A stretch of DNA of 64,000 nt from Paenibacillus tyrphae (GCF_027925525.1 NZ_BSDJ01000008.1:1-64000); one strand, 5' to 3'; shown: positions 8,002 to 16,837, counted from the first letter of the stretch. Notes: generated by a model not told the origin, from the letters alone. Translations and numbers: made by a program.

Positions 8002-8904
8002 ATGTGGGCCAAAACGCTCGTGCGTACCAAGGACCTCTCTCATGAGGAATGGCTGGCTTGGCGGCGCCGCGGCCTGGGAGGAAGCGATGCCGCGGCCGTC
8101 TGCGGGGCAGACCCGTGGAAAGGTCCGATGGACGTGTATATGGACAAACTTGGAGAAGCGCTCTCCCCTCCCGAAACCGAAGCGATGCGGCTGGGAAAGC
8201 AAATGAAAGATTTTATCGCCCGCCGGTTCATGGAGCGGACCGGGCTTCAGGCGATTCGCCGCCACTCGCTTTTCCAGCATCCGCACCACCCGTTTATGCT
8301 GGCGACCGTCGATCGCTGGCTGGTCGGTCAACAAGCCGGTCTGCTCTGCAAGACCGCAGGCGAATACCGCAAGGACGAGTGGGAGCAGGCCGTCCTGCCG
8401 GAGCGCATCGTCCTACAGTGTCACCATCTGATGGCTGTCACCGGAGCGAACCATTGGTGGATCGCGGTCCTGATCGGAGGCAACAAGTTTCGCTCGTTCC
8501 GCTTGGAGCGCGAGGAGAGACGGGTAACGGAGCTGATCGAGAAAGAAGCCCGCTTCTGGCACGGACATGTGCTGTCTACACGACCGCCCGCTTGGGACGG
8601 TTCGCCCGCCTCCTCGGCGCTGCTGCTCCGGATGTTTCCCCCGGACGAGACACATTCGCATTCGCATCCCGTAGCGCTCTTGAACGACGCCGAAGACTGG
8701 ATCGAGCGGTATCAACGGGCCGACCTCGCGGAGAAGGCGGCCGCGCTGCAAAAGGCGGAAGCCGAAAACCGGTTGAAGGGCATGCTTGGAGAGCACGAAC
8801 AAGGGGTCACCTCCCGTCACCGGGTCGAATGGAAGACGATCCGGCCGAGGTCCGGCCGTCAACCGGCGTACCGGCGGTTTCAAATCCAACCTATATCCAA
8901 ATGA
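8002..8904 (+). CDS. YqaJ-type (lambda exonuclease fold) nuclease homologue
   Basis: The 300-residue product starts with the family's GLGGSDAAAVCG motif and has the DxW and Q-x-H-H core regions of YqaJ/lambda exonuclease recombinases. D104 and K117 occupy active-site positions. The glutamate expected two residues before the lysine (E-x-K) is Leu115 (LLCK), so catalysis may be changed or lost. The C-terminal 100 residues are helical and charged. The start has AAAGGAGG upstream, somewhat far from the ATG. No other phage gene is near; it sits in the rightward operon-like run, 12 bp before the membrane-protein gene. Confidence 0.75.
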   Translation: MWAKTLVRTKDLSHEEWLAWRRRGLGGSDAAAVCGADPWKGPMDVYMDKLGEALSPPETEAMRLGKQMKDFIARRFMERTGLQAIRRHSLFQHPHHPFMLATVDRWLVGQQAGLLCKTAGEYRKDEWEQAVLPERIVLQCHHLMAVTGANHWWIAVLIGGNKFRSFRLEREERRVTELIEKEARFWHGHVLSTRPPAWDGSPASSALLLRMFPPDETHSHSHPVALLNDAEDWIERYQRADLAEKAAALQKAEAENRLKGMLGEHEQGVTSRHRVEWKTIRPRSGRQPAYRRFQIQPISK

Positions 8905-8916
8905 ACGGAGGATTGT

Positions 8917-9759
8917 ATGCGCAACGAACTATCTACCAAACTGCGTACCGTCGTATCCTGGTCGGATTACAAAATCGACCCCCGGTATTTCGTCCTGCTG
9001 TTTTTGAGCAGCTTCGCCGTCGCCGGTCAAGTGTATCTCGGCTTTTTCCAGAAATGGGACGCCGTCATCGTCTCTGTGATCGCCTCCGCCGGTACTGAAC
9101 TGGTCTTGCATCGGCTGAAAAGGGGAACCTGGCAGTTCCCCCTCAGCGCAGTCATCACGGGCATCGGGGTCAGCCTGCTGCTCAGCTCTCATGTCGTATG
9201 GGCTTACGCGGTCACTTCGTTTCTCGCCATTGCCATCAAATATGCGATACGTTTCAAAGGCGGACACGTCTTCAACCCGAACAATGTCGCGATGGTAATC
9301 ATGCTGTTCATGCTTCCCGAGTTCGCGGTCAGCACTCCGAAGCAGTGGACGAACGGCTTGCCCGTCATGGCGGTGATTTTGGCGCTTGGCATCGTCGTCT
9401 GCTACATTGCAAACCGGTTGGACTCAGTGCTTACGTTCCTCGGCAGCTTCACGCTGTTTGCGCTGATCCGACATTTTTATTTCGGCGCCCCGCTGTACGC
9501 CGCTTTGGGACCGCTTCTGGGCGCATCGCTGCAGCTCTTCGCCTTCTTCATGATTACGGATCCGAAATCGTCCCCGACAACCTGCAAAGGGCGAATGCTG
9601 TTTGCTTTTTCCGTGGCGGCGCTCGATGCCGTTTTTCGTATCAACCGCATTCCGAACCCGCAATTTTATGCGCTCTTTGTCGTTTGTCTTCTGATGCTTA
9701 TCCCTTACCGGCTGTGGGCCGAACGGAAAGCAAAGGCCGAGGCGGCAATCCAATCTTGA
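8917..9759 (+). CDS. NqrB/RnfD-like (UnbU-like) integral membrane protein
   Basis: This 280-residue protein has about eight to nine hydrophobic segments. It matches the NqrB/RnfD family in the GGHVFNPNNVAMVI segment and in FFMITDPKSSPT near the C-terminal third. In Rnf and Nqr complexes this subunit carries flavin linked to a threonine of an SGAT motif; I see no such motif here, and no other rnf/nqr subunit genes nearby. Stand-alone homologues occur in enediyne clusters (UnbU). GGAGG precedes the ATG. It is the last gene of the closely spaced rightward run. Confidence 0.7.
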   Translation: MRNELSTKLRTVVSWSDYKIDPRYFVLLFLSSFAVAGQVYLGFFQKWDAVIVSVIASAGTELVLHRLKRGTWQFPLSAVITGIGVSLLLSSHVVWAYAVTSFLAIAIKYAIRFKGGHVFNPNNVAMVIMLFMLPEFAVSTPKQWTNGLPVMAVILALGIVVCYIANRLDSVLTFLGSFTLFALIRHFYFGAPLYAALGPLLGASLQLFAFFMITDPKSSPTTCKGRMLFAFSVAALDAVFRINRIPNPQFYALFVVCLLMLIPYRLWAERKAKAEAAIQS

Positions 9760-9841
9760 GTCGCCTATTCGCCGTCTAGTTCCAAAGTAGGACATTCGTT
9801 CCATTAGACTATGAAATTCGACACGATTTACCAATCATTCC

Positions 9842-9870
9842 TTTTCAAATCTATTTTTTTGTAATAGAAT
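9842..9870 (+). promoter_or_regulatory. Sigma-A type promoter of the lipoprotein gene
   Basis: TTTTCA at 9842-9847 and TAGAAT at 9865-9870 are separated by 17 bp in an AT-rich stretch, about 50 bp before the lipoprotein start. Confidence 0.6.
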
Positions 9871-9919
9871 AAGCAATGTTGCAAAAATAGAGTCAGATTT
9901 GGAGAGGGGATCAACACAG

Positions 9920-10981
9920 ATGTACAGGAAGAAAATTGCACTTGCTCTTTGCGCGCTGCTGGTTGTGATGGCAGTCCTAGCCGGCTGCGGAGCAAAGCCA
10001 GCACCGAAGGAAACGCTGGAGAAGGCGTTCCAGACGGCTGCGGATATGAAATCGGCTGATTATAAAATGACCTTCGCGATGAACATGGACTTCCCTGCCG
10101 ACGCTTTGGAAGAAAATCCGCAGCTTGCCGTAACAGCGCAAATGCTGAAAAACATGGAAGTGGCCGTAACCGGCGCTTACCAGCAAGAACCGTTCCAGAT
10201 GGAAATGAACATCGAAGCCAAGCTCAAAGGCGATATGGCGATGAACATCAATCTGCCGATCGTGATGACCGATCAAAAAATTTGGGTGAAGGTACCGAAC
10301 ATTCCGATGCTGCCGCTGCCGAAAGATGTGGTAGGCAAATTTGTGGAGCTTGATCCGAAGGAACTGGCGAAGCAATCCGACCAAAAAGTGAATTTCGACG
10401 CCGCTACCATTAAGAAGCAGCAAGAGCTGGGCCAAGAAATCGGCAAAATCTTCTTCAAGCACGTGGACGAGAAAACGTTCCTCTCCTCCGTGGACAAGAA
10501 GGACGCCAAGCTGCCGGAAACGGTTGAAGCGAATCAGATCGTTAAATTCGCGGTTACGAACGAAAACCTGGAACCGTTCATCACGACGGTCGCCGAAAAA
10601 GTGCTGCCGGAAGTGCTCGATCTGATGATGAGCGACAAATACGCGAAAGTGTTTGACTTCAAGAAAGAAGACCTGGAGCAAGCGAAGAAAGATTTGACGG
10701 CCAATTCCGGAGAAAAGCTCAAATCCGATATCGCAAAAATGAAGGAAGACGTCAAAATCAAGGACCTGCAAATCACGACAGCCGTCAACAAAAAAGGATT
10801 CCCGGTTTACCACGATGTAAACGTAGGCCTGGAAGTCAAAGAAAATGGCAAACCGTCTCAAATCGGCGCCAACATCAAAGCGGAATATTCCAAGATCAAC
10901 GAAAAGCCGGAGTTCAAAATCGGCATCCCGAAAGACGTTATTACCCTCGAGCAGCTGATGGCCAAAACAAACGGCATGTAA
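9920..10981 (+). CDS. Secreted lipoprotein, LolA/LppX-like fold suspected
   Basis: The 353-residue product begins with a lysine-rich n-region, a hydrophobic stretch and the lipobox LAGC, so it should be lipid-anchored outside the membrane. The mature part is lysine- and glutamate-rich with repeated amphipathic strands and resembles Bacillales lipoproteins of unknown function. The ATG at 9920 is preferred: GGAGAGGGGA lies nine bases upstream, and the signal peptide then starts normally. It has its own promoter and terminator, so it is monocistronic. Codon use is more AAA/GAA-rich than its neighbours, suggesting high expression. Confidence 0.75.
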   Translation: MYRKKIALALCALLVVMAVLAGCGAKPAPKETLEKAFQTAADMKSADYKMTFAMNMDFPADALEENPQLAVTAQMLKNMEVAVTGAYQQEPFQMEMNIEAKLKGDMAMNINLPIVMTDQKIWVKVPNIPMLPLPKDVVGKFVELDPKELAKQSDQKVNFDAATIKKQQELGQEIGKIFFKHVDEKTFLSSVDKKDAKLPETVEANQIVKFAVTNENLEPFITTVAEKVLPEVLDLMMSDKYAKVFDFKKEDLEQAKKDLTANSGEKLKSDIAKMKEDVKIKDLQITTAVNKKGFPVYHDVNVGLEVKENGKPSQIGANIKAEYSKINEKPEFKIGIPKDVITLEQLMAKTNGM

Positions 10982-10988
10982 TTCAACG

Positions 10989-11026
10989 TAAAAGCCGCGC
11001 CTCTAATCGGAGACGCGGCTTTTTTT
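10989..11026 (+). terminator. Intrinsic terminator after the lipoprotein gene
   Basis: AAAGCCGCGCCTC pairs with GAGACGCGGCTTT with one mismatch and is followed by a T-run, 8 bp past the stop codon. The A-run on the other side could also serve the opposite strand. Confidence 0.9.
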
Positions 11027-11070
11027 GTACATAGTATCGACTCATCTTGGAAAATCTAGCACTAGTGGAC

Positions 11071-12357
11071 TTAAGCCGTCGGCTTCAGCGCCTGCTTGGA
11101 CGTTTCCTTGACTGCAGCGGCGTAAGCCAGTCCTTTTTGCTTGTCGTATTGGCCTTCCCACTTGGACATGACTACCGCAGCCAGAGAGTTGCCAAGCACG
11201 TTAACGACCGTGCGGGCCATGTCGAGAAGGCGGTCAATCCCGGCAATGAAAGCGAGTCCTTCGACCGGAATTCCCACCGAACCGAGCGTCGCAAGTAGAA
11301 CAACGAACGAAACTCCGGGCACGCCGGCGATGCCTTTGGATGTCACCATGAGCACAAGCATCAGCGTAATTTGCGAGCTGATCGGCATGTGGATGCCGTA
11401 CATCTGAGCGATGAACAGCGCCGCAAGCGCCTGATACAAAGTCGACCCGTCGAGATTGAACGAATACCCGGTCGGGACGACAAACGACGTAATCGCTTTA
11501 GGACAGCCGAACTTTTCCATTTTCTCCATTACTTTAGGCATGACCGATTCAGAGCTGGCCGTGGAATAAGCGAGAATGATTTCGTCCTTAAGCAGCTTGA
11601 TGATCGTCCAAATGCTGGTGCCGGACATTTTGGCGATGGCCCCGAGCACGACGAGAATAAAGAACACCATGCTGGCATAGACGACAATGACGAGCTTGCC
11701 AAGCGGAATTAGCGAGCTTACGCCAAATTTGGCAACGGTGACGCCGATCAAGGCGAATACCCCGAACGGTGCGAATTTCATGACTTGATTCGTCACCCAG
11801 AACATCGTGTCGGCAACGCCATGGAAGAAGCTAAGTACCGGCTTGCCGCGTTCTCCGATGGCCGCAACGCCAAGTCCGAACATGACGGAGAAGAAAATGA
11901 TCGCGAGCATATCGCCGTTCATCAAAGATTCGAAAATGTTTTTCGGTACGATGTTCACAAAAGTGCTGGCGATGCTGTGGCTTGCTTTCTCTGCCGTATC
12001 GACATAGGTTTTGATATCGGTCTTCGCGAGGTGCGACATATCGATCCCGGCGCCCGGCTTGAAGATGTTGGCAAACAGCAGGCCGACGATAATAGCAATT
12101 GTGGTAACGATTTCAAAATACAAAATCGTTTTGCCGCCGAGCTTGCCCAGCTTCTTGATATCTCCTACCCCGGCGATGCCGACAATCAGCGAAGAGATAA
12201 CGATCGGCACGACGATCATTTTGATCAAGCGGATGAAGATGTCCCCAACCGGCTTCAGGTACGTTTCGACAGCAGGATTCCCGTAAAAGATGGCTCCAAC
12301 GGCGATCCCGAGCATTAAACCGATCACGATTTGCAGAGCCAATCCGAATTTTTTCAT
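11071..12357 (-). CDS. gltP: Sodium/proton:glutamate (dicarboxylate) symporter, DAACC family
   Basis: This 428-residue transporter shows the hallmarks of the GltP/GltT/DctA family: eight membrane spans plus re-entrant loops, a serine-rich hairpin (YSTASSESVMPKVM), and the FVVPTGYSFNLDGST region ending in the NxDGS substrate/sodium site. It imports glutamate, aspartate or C4-dicarboxylates. The ATG at 12357 has GAGGGGG upstream. It is divergent from a GlnK/GlnL-like two-component system that probably controls it. A cre-like site lies in the leader. Glutamate and C4-dicarboxylate transporters cannot be separated by eye. Confidence 0.9.
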   Translation of the reverse strand: MKKFGLALQIVIGLMLGIAVGAIFYGNPAVETYLKPVGDIFIRLIKMIVVPIVISSLIVGIAGVGDIKKLGKLGGKTILYFEIVTTIAIIVGLLFANIFKPGAGIDMSHLAKTDIKTYVDTAEKASHSIASTFVNIVPKNIFESLMNGDMLAIIFFSVMFGLGVAAIGERGKPVLSFFHGVADTMFWVTNQVMKFAPFGVFALIGVTVAKFGVSSLIPLGKLVIVVYASMVFFILVVLGAIAKMSGTSIWTIIKLLKDEIILAYSTASSESVMPKVMEKMEKFGCPKAITSFVVPTGYSFNLDGSTLYQALAALFIAQMYGIHMPISSQITLMLVLMVTSKGIAGVPGVSFVVLLATLGSVGIPVEGLAFIAGIDRLLDMARTVVNVLGNSLAAVVMSKWEGQYDKQKGLAYAAAVKETSKQALKPTA

Positions 12358-12380
12358 GACTGTTTCCCCCTCTTTTGTTA

Positions 12381-12396
12381 CTAAAAGCGCTTCCAA
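12381..12396 (-). promoter_or_regulatory. cre-like (CcpA) site in the gltP leader
   Basis: On the minus strand TTGGAAGCGCTTTTAG matches the catabolite-responsive element consensus WTGNAARCGNWWWCAW except near its 3' end. It lies 24 bp upstream of the gltP start, where CcpA binding would block expression. Confidence 0.45.
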
Positions 12397-12482
12397 ATCA
12401 GTGGCGTCTATGAAATAATAGGTTTGAATATTATCATATGGATCGTCTACACTAAACTACAAAAACCTACAATTGCGAGTTG

Positions 12483-13781
12483 ATGCGAATTTTGAAAAAG
12501 GCCATATCTTGGCAAAGCCGCCTGCTCCAGCTCGCCCTTGTCGCCATTCTCGTACCGCTGGCCGCCGAGCTGAAATTTTATCCGTTCTCGGATTCGTTCC
12601 GCGTCGGCATGGGGCCTCCCGTGCTTTTTTTCAGTTTGCTGTGGCTTCGCGGGTTAACGCCGCTTGCGGCGGGATTCGTAACCGGCCTCACCGTGCCGGC
12701 CTTCCGGATCGGACTGGATGCGCTGGGCGGAGCGGCGGTTGAGTCTTCTTTCTATCAGCATGTTCCCGCTTTCTTCTTTTATTTCTCATATGGGGCCTTG
12801 TTCGCCGCGGCGCAGGTCAACAACTACCGGCAAAGTCCGCTGCTGATCGGGCTGATCGGCATGGGATTGGAAATCGGCTCCAATGTGGCGGAGCTGTTTT
12901 TTCGCTATTCGCTTCCCGGCCGCACGATCATTCTGCACGAGCTGGAGCAAATTATCGTGATCGCCGTATTCCGGAGCTCGTTCGTGCTGGCGATCTTCAA
13001 CATCATCCAGCTGAGACAGGTGCGTGCGCTGCAGGAGCGGGAGCGGCAGGAAAACGAGCATCGGCTGATGCTGATCTCGACGCTGTACGAGGAATCGGTG
13101 CATCTTCAAAAAACGCTGCAGCAGGCCGAGCAGATCACCCGCTCGTCCTATGAGCTGTACCGGGGGCTGAAAGACGCGACCGAGCCCGATTTTGCCCGGC
13201 AAGCCTTGGGAATTGCCGGACAAGTGCATGAGATCAAGAAGGACAATCAGCGCATCTACGCCGGATTGTCGCAGCTCATTACAAGCGAGCAGCGGGCCGA
13301 CTACGGCCTGGCGGAAGAGCTTGGCGGCGTGGTAGTCCGCTCAAATGAAAAATACGCCCTCCTGCACGGAAAATCGATCCGCATTGCGTTGAAGGTCAAG
13401 GGGGTGCATCCCCCTTATCACGCCTACACGCTGCTGTCGCTGCTGAACAATCTCGTCTCGAACGCCGTAGAGGCGATTGCGAAGGATGGGGATATTGAAG
13501 TCGTCATCGACCGTGCGGACGAGCGGACGACGGAGCTGCGCGTCCGAGACGACGGCCCGGGCATTCCGGGGCATTCGCGGGATATCGTTTTTCATCCCGG
13601 CTATACGACCAAATACGATTCCGCCGGGGTTCCGTCGACGGGCATCGGCCTCTCCTACGTGCAGGAAACGGTGGGGCGGCTCGGCGGAACGATCACGATT
13701 CGGGAAGGAATCGGTGGAAAAGGAACGGAATTTATCATACAATTGCCGTTAGCAAGTTTAACGACGAATAAGGACGGGTGA
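12483..13781 (+). CDS. glnK: GlnK-like sensor histidine kinase
   Basis: The 432-residue product has five to six membrane spans (residues ~15-180), a coiled linker, a phospho-acceptor region with HEIKKDNQRIYAGL (His near 250), and an ATPase domain with an N-box (LLNNLVSNAVEAI), G1 (DDGPGI) and G2 (GIGLSYV). The layout and the HEIKKDNQ motif resemble B. subtilis GlnK (YcbA), which works with GlnL (YcbB) to sense glutamine. The partner gene follows 7 bp later. No strong ribosome binding site is visible before the ATG; a TTG one codon upstream is an alternative. Confidence 0.8.
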   Translation: MRILKKAISWQSRLLQLALVAILVPLAAELKFYPFSDSFRVGMGPPVLFFSLLWLRGLTPLAAGFVTGLTVPAFRIGLDALGGAAVESSFYQHVPAFFFYFSYGALFAAAQVNNYRQSPLLIGLIGMGLEIGSNVAELFFRYSLPGRTIILHELEQIIVIAVFRSSFVLAIFNIIQLRQVRALQERERQENEHRLMLISTLYEESVHLQKTLQQAEQITRSSYELYRGLKDATEPDFARQALGIAGQVHEIKKDNQRIYAGLSQLITSEQRADYGLAEELGGVVVRSNEKYALLHGKSIRIALKVKGVHPPYHAYTLLSLLNNLVSNAVEAIAKDGDIEVVIDRADERTTELRVRDDGPGIPGHSRDIVFHPGYTTKYDSAGVPSTGIGLSYVQETVGRLGGTITIREGIGGKGTEFIIQLPLASLTTNKDG

Positions 13782-13788
13782 AAAAGGA

Positions 13789-14727
13789 GTGCGATTTTTT
13801 ATAACCGATGATGACCCGGCGGTACGCCGGATGCTGGCGCAGTTGGTCGAAGACGAAGATCTCGGCGAGGTGGCGGGCGAAGCCGAGGACGGAGCGGATG
13901 TGGATGCCGGGCTGCTGGCGGTCACGCGGACCGATATTTGGCTCATCGACCTGCTGATGCCGAAGCGGGACGGGATTGAGACGGTGCGGGAGATCGCCCC
14001 GTCGTTTCCCGGCAAAATCATCATGCTGTCGCAGGTCGAATCGAAAGAGATGATCGGCGAGGCATACGCCTTGGGCGTCGAATATTACATAACGAAGCCA
14101 ATCAACCGGTTGGAGGTGCTGTCGGTCATCCGTAAGGTCGAGGAGCGGATGCGGCTTGCACGGTCCATTCAGAACATTCGCCAGTCGCTGCTCGGACTGG
14201 ACGACGGCGGCTTAGGGAAGCCTGCAGCCCCGCGCGAGCAGGATCGCGGTTCTGCCGGAATCGGCTCGGCGGGCCGTTATTTGTTCTCGGAGCTTGGCAT
14301 CACCGGGGAAATCGGCTGCAAAGATTTGCTGGCGATGCTGCAAATTTTGGCGGAGCATGACGACGACGCTTCGGGCCAACGCGATTTCCCCCAGCTGAGG
14401 GAACTGTTTCGCGCAGCGGCCGTGCGCAAGCTGGGCGATAAGGCGGACGAAGCGGTGATCAAGAAAGAAATCAAAGCAGCCGAACAGCGCGTGCGCCGGA
14501 CGATTCATCAAGCGTTGAGCCACTTGGCTTCGCTCGGATTGACGGATTATTCGAATATCAAGTTCGAAAATTACGCATCGAAATTTTTTGATTTTACGGA
14601 GGTTCGCAAGCGGATGATGGAACTGGAGGACGAGAGCGGGGACACCGTCTCGCAAGTGCGGATCAACGTTAAGAAATTCATTCAGGTCCTTTATTTGGAG
14701 GCCAAGCAGCACATGCGGGAACATTGA
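13789..14727 (+). CDS. glnL: GlnL (YcbB)-like response regulator
   Basis: This 312-residue regulator has an N-terminal receiver domain (acidic pocket DDD, phospho-acceptor in LIDLLMP, lysine in ITKPI) and a long helical C-terminal half of the YcbB type. That half includes EQRVRRTIHQALSHLASLGLTDYSN and FFDFTEVRKRM, which resemble GlnL of B. subtilis. Translation starts at a GTG seven bases after the kinase stop and is probably coupled to it. The probable target is the divergent gltP gene. Confidence 0.85.
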   Translation: MRFFITDDDPAVRRMLAQLVEDEDLGEVAGEAEDGADVDAGLLAVTRTDIWLIDLLMPKRDGIETVREIAPSFPGKIIMLSQVESKEMIGEAYALGVEYYITKPINRLEVLSVIRKVEERMRLARSIQNIRQSLLGLDDGGLGKPAAPREQDRGSAGIGSAGRYLFSELGITGEIGCKDLLAMLQILAEHDDDASGQRDFPQLRELFRAAAVRKLGDKADEAVIKKEIKAAEQRVRRTIHQALSHLASLGLTDYSNIKFENYASKFFDFTEVRKRMMELEDESGDTVSQVRINVKKFIQVLYLEAKQHMREH

Positions 14728-14734
14728 TGCGAGG

Positions 14735-14783
14735 AAAGGGCTCTGCCTAGGTCTGTAGCGGACCTTGGGAGAGCCCTTTTTCT
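14735..14783 (+). terminator. Intrinsic terminator after the two-component operon
   Basis: AAAGGGCTCT...GGTC pairs with GACC...AGAGCCCTTT over about 19 bp with few mismatches, followed by TTTTT. It separates glnL from the convergent ykfC. Confidence 0.9.
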
Positions 14784-14795
14784 CAGGTAATCATT

Positions 14796-15716
14796 TTACC
14801 AATACCTTCTGGAAATACAATGCTCCTTCGCCAGCTTGTAGCCGTCCAGTTCGACAAGCTCTATGCACCCTTCGGAATCGGGAGAATGAAGCATCCGGTT
14901 ATCACCCGCATAGATTCCGACATGATGCACGCGCCCCTTGCCTTCTTCATAGGCGAAGAAGAGCAGATCCCCCGGTTCGAGACGGTCCCGCTCCACCATC
15001 TGCCCCCGATCGGCTTGATCGGAAGCGTCCCGCGGAATGAGAATGCCTTGCGATTTATGCATGCTGTAAGCAAAGCCGGAGCAGTCGTAGCCGAAGGAAG
15101 ACATGCCTCCCCAGAGATAAGGCAGACCGATAAACCGCATCCCCTGCCGGACGAGCCGCTTGCCCGTATGCTCTTCTTCCATGACGGAGGATGCCGGACG
15201 GCCGGCGATCCGCACTTGATCCTTCGGCAAAAAGCCCGCTCCGTGCGGGGTATCCACTACGACGCCGTCGGTCGTCTCTTCGATGACAGGCAGCCGGGTT
15301 AAGAAGCTCAGCTCGATTTCGGCTTGAAGCGAACGGAGAGACAATATCGCCCGGGGAGCGCTCACCTCCGCCCATTGGTCCACGGAGGATTGGGCACTTG
15401 CTTCCGTCAGCTGGCGCTTCGGCACCCATCCGGGATAGCCCGCCCCTTCCTTCCGGGTGCTTTGCTCGGGAATGAGCACCTTGACCCAGTCGCCGCTTTC
15501 TTCGGCAGCTACCGCCTCGGTTCCGTACAGCATTTGCGTCTGAATCCGATTCGCGCCGTACAAATCCAGCTTATCCTTAACGGTCATAGCCCCGAGCCAT
15601 TCCGTTATGGCCGCTGGATGCCGCAGCGCCGGTTCGTCCAGCGGACACGGAGAATCGGGAGACGTCCACACGGTGGCGACGGACACCGCTACTCTCACTC
15701 GCTTCGGTCCGTTCAT
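14796..15716 (-). CDS. ykfC: Gamma-D-glutamyl-L-diamino acid endopeptidase, NlpC/P60
   Basis: The 306-residue enzyme has N-terminal SH3-like regions (for example YPGWVPKRQLT) and a C-terminal NlpC/P60 domain. The catalytic triad is visible: Cys in GYDCSGFAYSM, His in HHVGIYAG and a third polar residue in MLHSPDSEG. YkfC cuts L-Ala-gamma-D-Glu from murein peptides that carry a free N-terminal L-Ala. It has no signal peptide, so it acts on imported peptides in the cytoplasm. Its start overlaps the ykfB stop by four bases. It is the last gene of the dpp-ykf group. Confidence 0.9.
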   Translation of the reverse strand: MNGPKRVRVAVSVATVWTSPDSPCPLDEPALRHPAAITEWLGAMTVKDKLDLYGANRIQTQMLYGTEAVAAEESGDWVKVLIPEQSTRKEGAGYPGWVPKRQLTEASAQSSVDQWAEVSAPRAILSLRSLQAEIELSFLTRLPVIEETTDGVVVDTPHGAGFLPKDQVRIAGRPASSVMEEEHTGKRLVRQGMRFIGLPYLWGGMSSFGYDCSGFAYSMHKSQGILIPRDASDQADRGQMVERDRLEPGDLLFFAYEEGKGRVHHVGIYAGDNRMLHSPDSEGCIELVELDGYKLAKEHCISRRYW

Positions 15717-16816
15717 GACACGGCACCCATTCCCTCCTGGCAGCGCACGTTCCGGATGCCGAGTCCTGCCTCGTCCGGGAACGTCATGACCCGCCCGTCG
15801 TATCGGACGCCGCCGTCGACAATATCGTGAAGCATCATGAGCGGCGCATCGAAATCGAAGCGGGTAATGTTCTTTTTACTCGCTGCAAAATGAGCCGCCG
15901 CCGTTACCGCAAGACGGGATTCGATCATGCTGCCCACCATGCATTCCACGCCGTATTCCTCCGCAATTTGGTTGATGATTTGCGCTTTGTAGATCCCGCC
16001 CGATTTCATCAGCTTAATATTGATCAGATCGGCTGCGCGCCGCTGCAGCACTTCAAGCGCCTGCACCGGAGAGAATACGCTCTCGTCCGCCATAATCAGC
16101 GTTTCGACCGCGTCCGTGACGGCCTTCAAGCCTTCGATATCTCCGGCCTTCACCGGCTGCTCTACAAGCTCGATGTTAAGACCCATGTCTTCCATCCGCC
16201 GGATCGATTTGACCGCATCCTTCACCTGCCAGCCTTGGTTCGCATCCAGTCTGATTTTGACCCGGTCGCCTACGCGGCTTCGGATTTCTCTGATCCGTTC
16301 GATATCTTCGCCGATATCGTCCTTCCCTACCTTGATCTTCAGCACGTTGAACCCGGATTCCACATAGCGGGCCGCATCGTCGCCCATTTCTTTCGGCGAA
16401 TTGACGCTGACGGTAAAGTCCGTCTCGATCCGGTCCTTGTAGCCTCCGAGAAATTGATACAGCGGCACCCCGCAGGCCTGCGCCACCAGATCGTAGACTG
16501 CCATATCGACCGCGGCTTTGCCGCTGCTGCAGCCGACCATTGCCTGATGGACGGATTGAATGATTTGTTCGTAGGCCAGCAGACTTTTGCCGACTAACAG
16601 CGGTGTGAACGTATGGACAATGGCGGATTCGATACTCTCCAAGCTGTCCCCCGTAATCACAATCGTAGCTGGCGCTTCGCCCCAGCCGACCCGGCCATCG
16701 TCCGCCGTGATCCGAACCAATACGGATTCCGCTTGGAATACGGTCCGCAGCGCGGTTTTGAACGGTTTGACGAGCGGGGTGGACTGGCGCATTACGTCTA
16801 TTTTTTGAATTTGCAT
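15713..16816 (-). CDS. ykfB: L-Ala-D/L-Glu epimerase
   Basis: This 367-residue enolase-superfamily enzyme converts L-Ala-D-Glu to L-Ala-L-Glu so that ordinary peptidases can finish murein peptide breakdown. Visible features are the KIKVG motif (catalytic Lys pair), the metal ligands in LDANQGW, VEQPV and ADES, and the opposite-face lysine in NIKLMKSGG. GGAGGCGCC precedes the ATG. It lies between ykfA and ykfC as in B. subtilis. Confidence 0.92.
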   Translation of the reverse strand: MQIQKIDVMRQSTPLVKPFKTALRTVFQAESVLVRITADDGRVGWGEAPATIVITGDSLESIESAIVHTFTPLLVGKSLLAYEQIIQSVHQAMVGCSSGKAAVDMAVYDLVAQACGVPLYQFLGGYKDRIETDFTVSVNSPKEMGDDAARYVESGFNVLKIKVGKDDIGEDIERIREIRSRVGDRVKIRLDANQGWQVKDAVKSIRRMEDMGLNIELVEQPVKAGDIEGLKAVTDAVETLIMADESVFSPVQALEVLQRRAADLINIKLMKSGGIYKAQIINQIAEEYGVECMVGSMIESRLAVTAAAHFAASKKNITRFDFDAPLMMLHDIVDGGVRYDGRVMTFPDEAGLGIRNVRCQEGMGAVS

Positions 16817-16837
16817 CCAGGGCGCCTCCTTACGCTT

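Noticed and set aside
9977-10861. A 294-codon minus-strand frame opposite the lipoprotein gene
   Set aside because: Low-complexity FFxxFLRQ-type translation mirrored from a lysine/glutamate-rich gene; no ribosome binding site.
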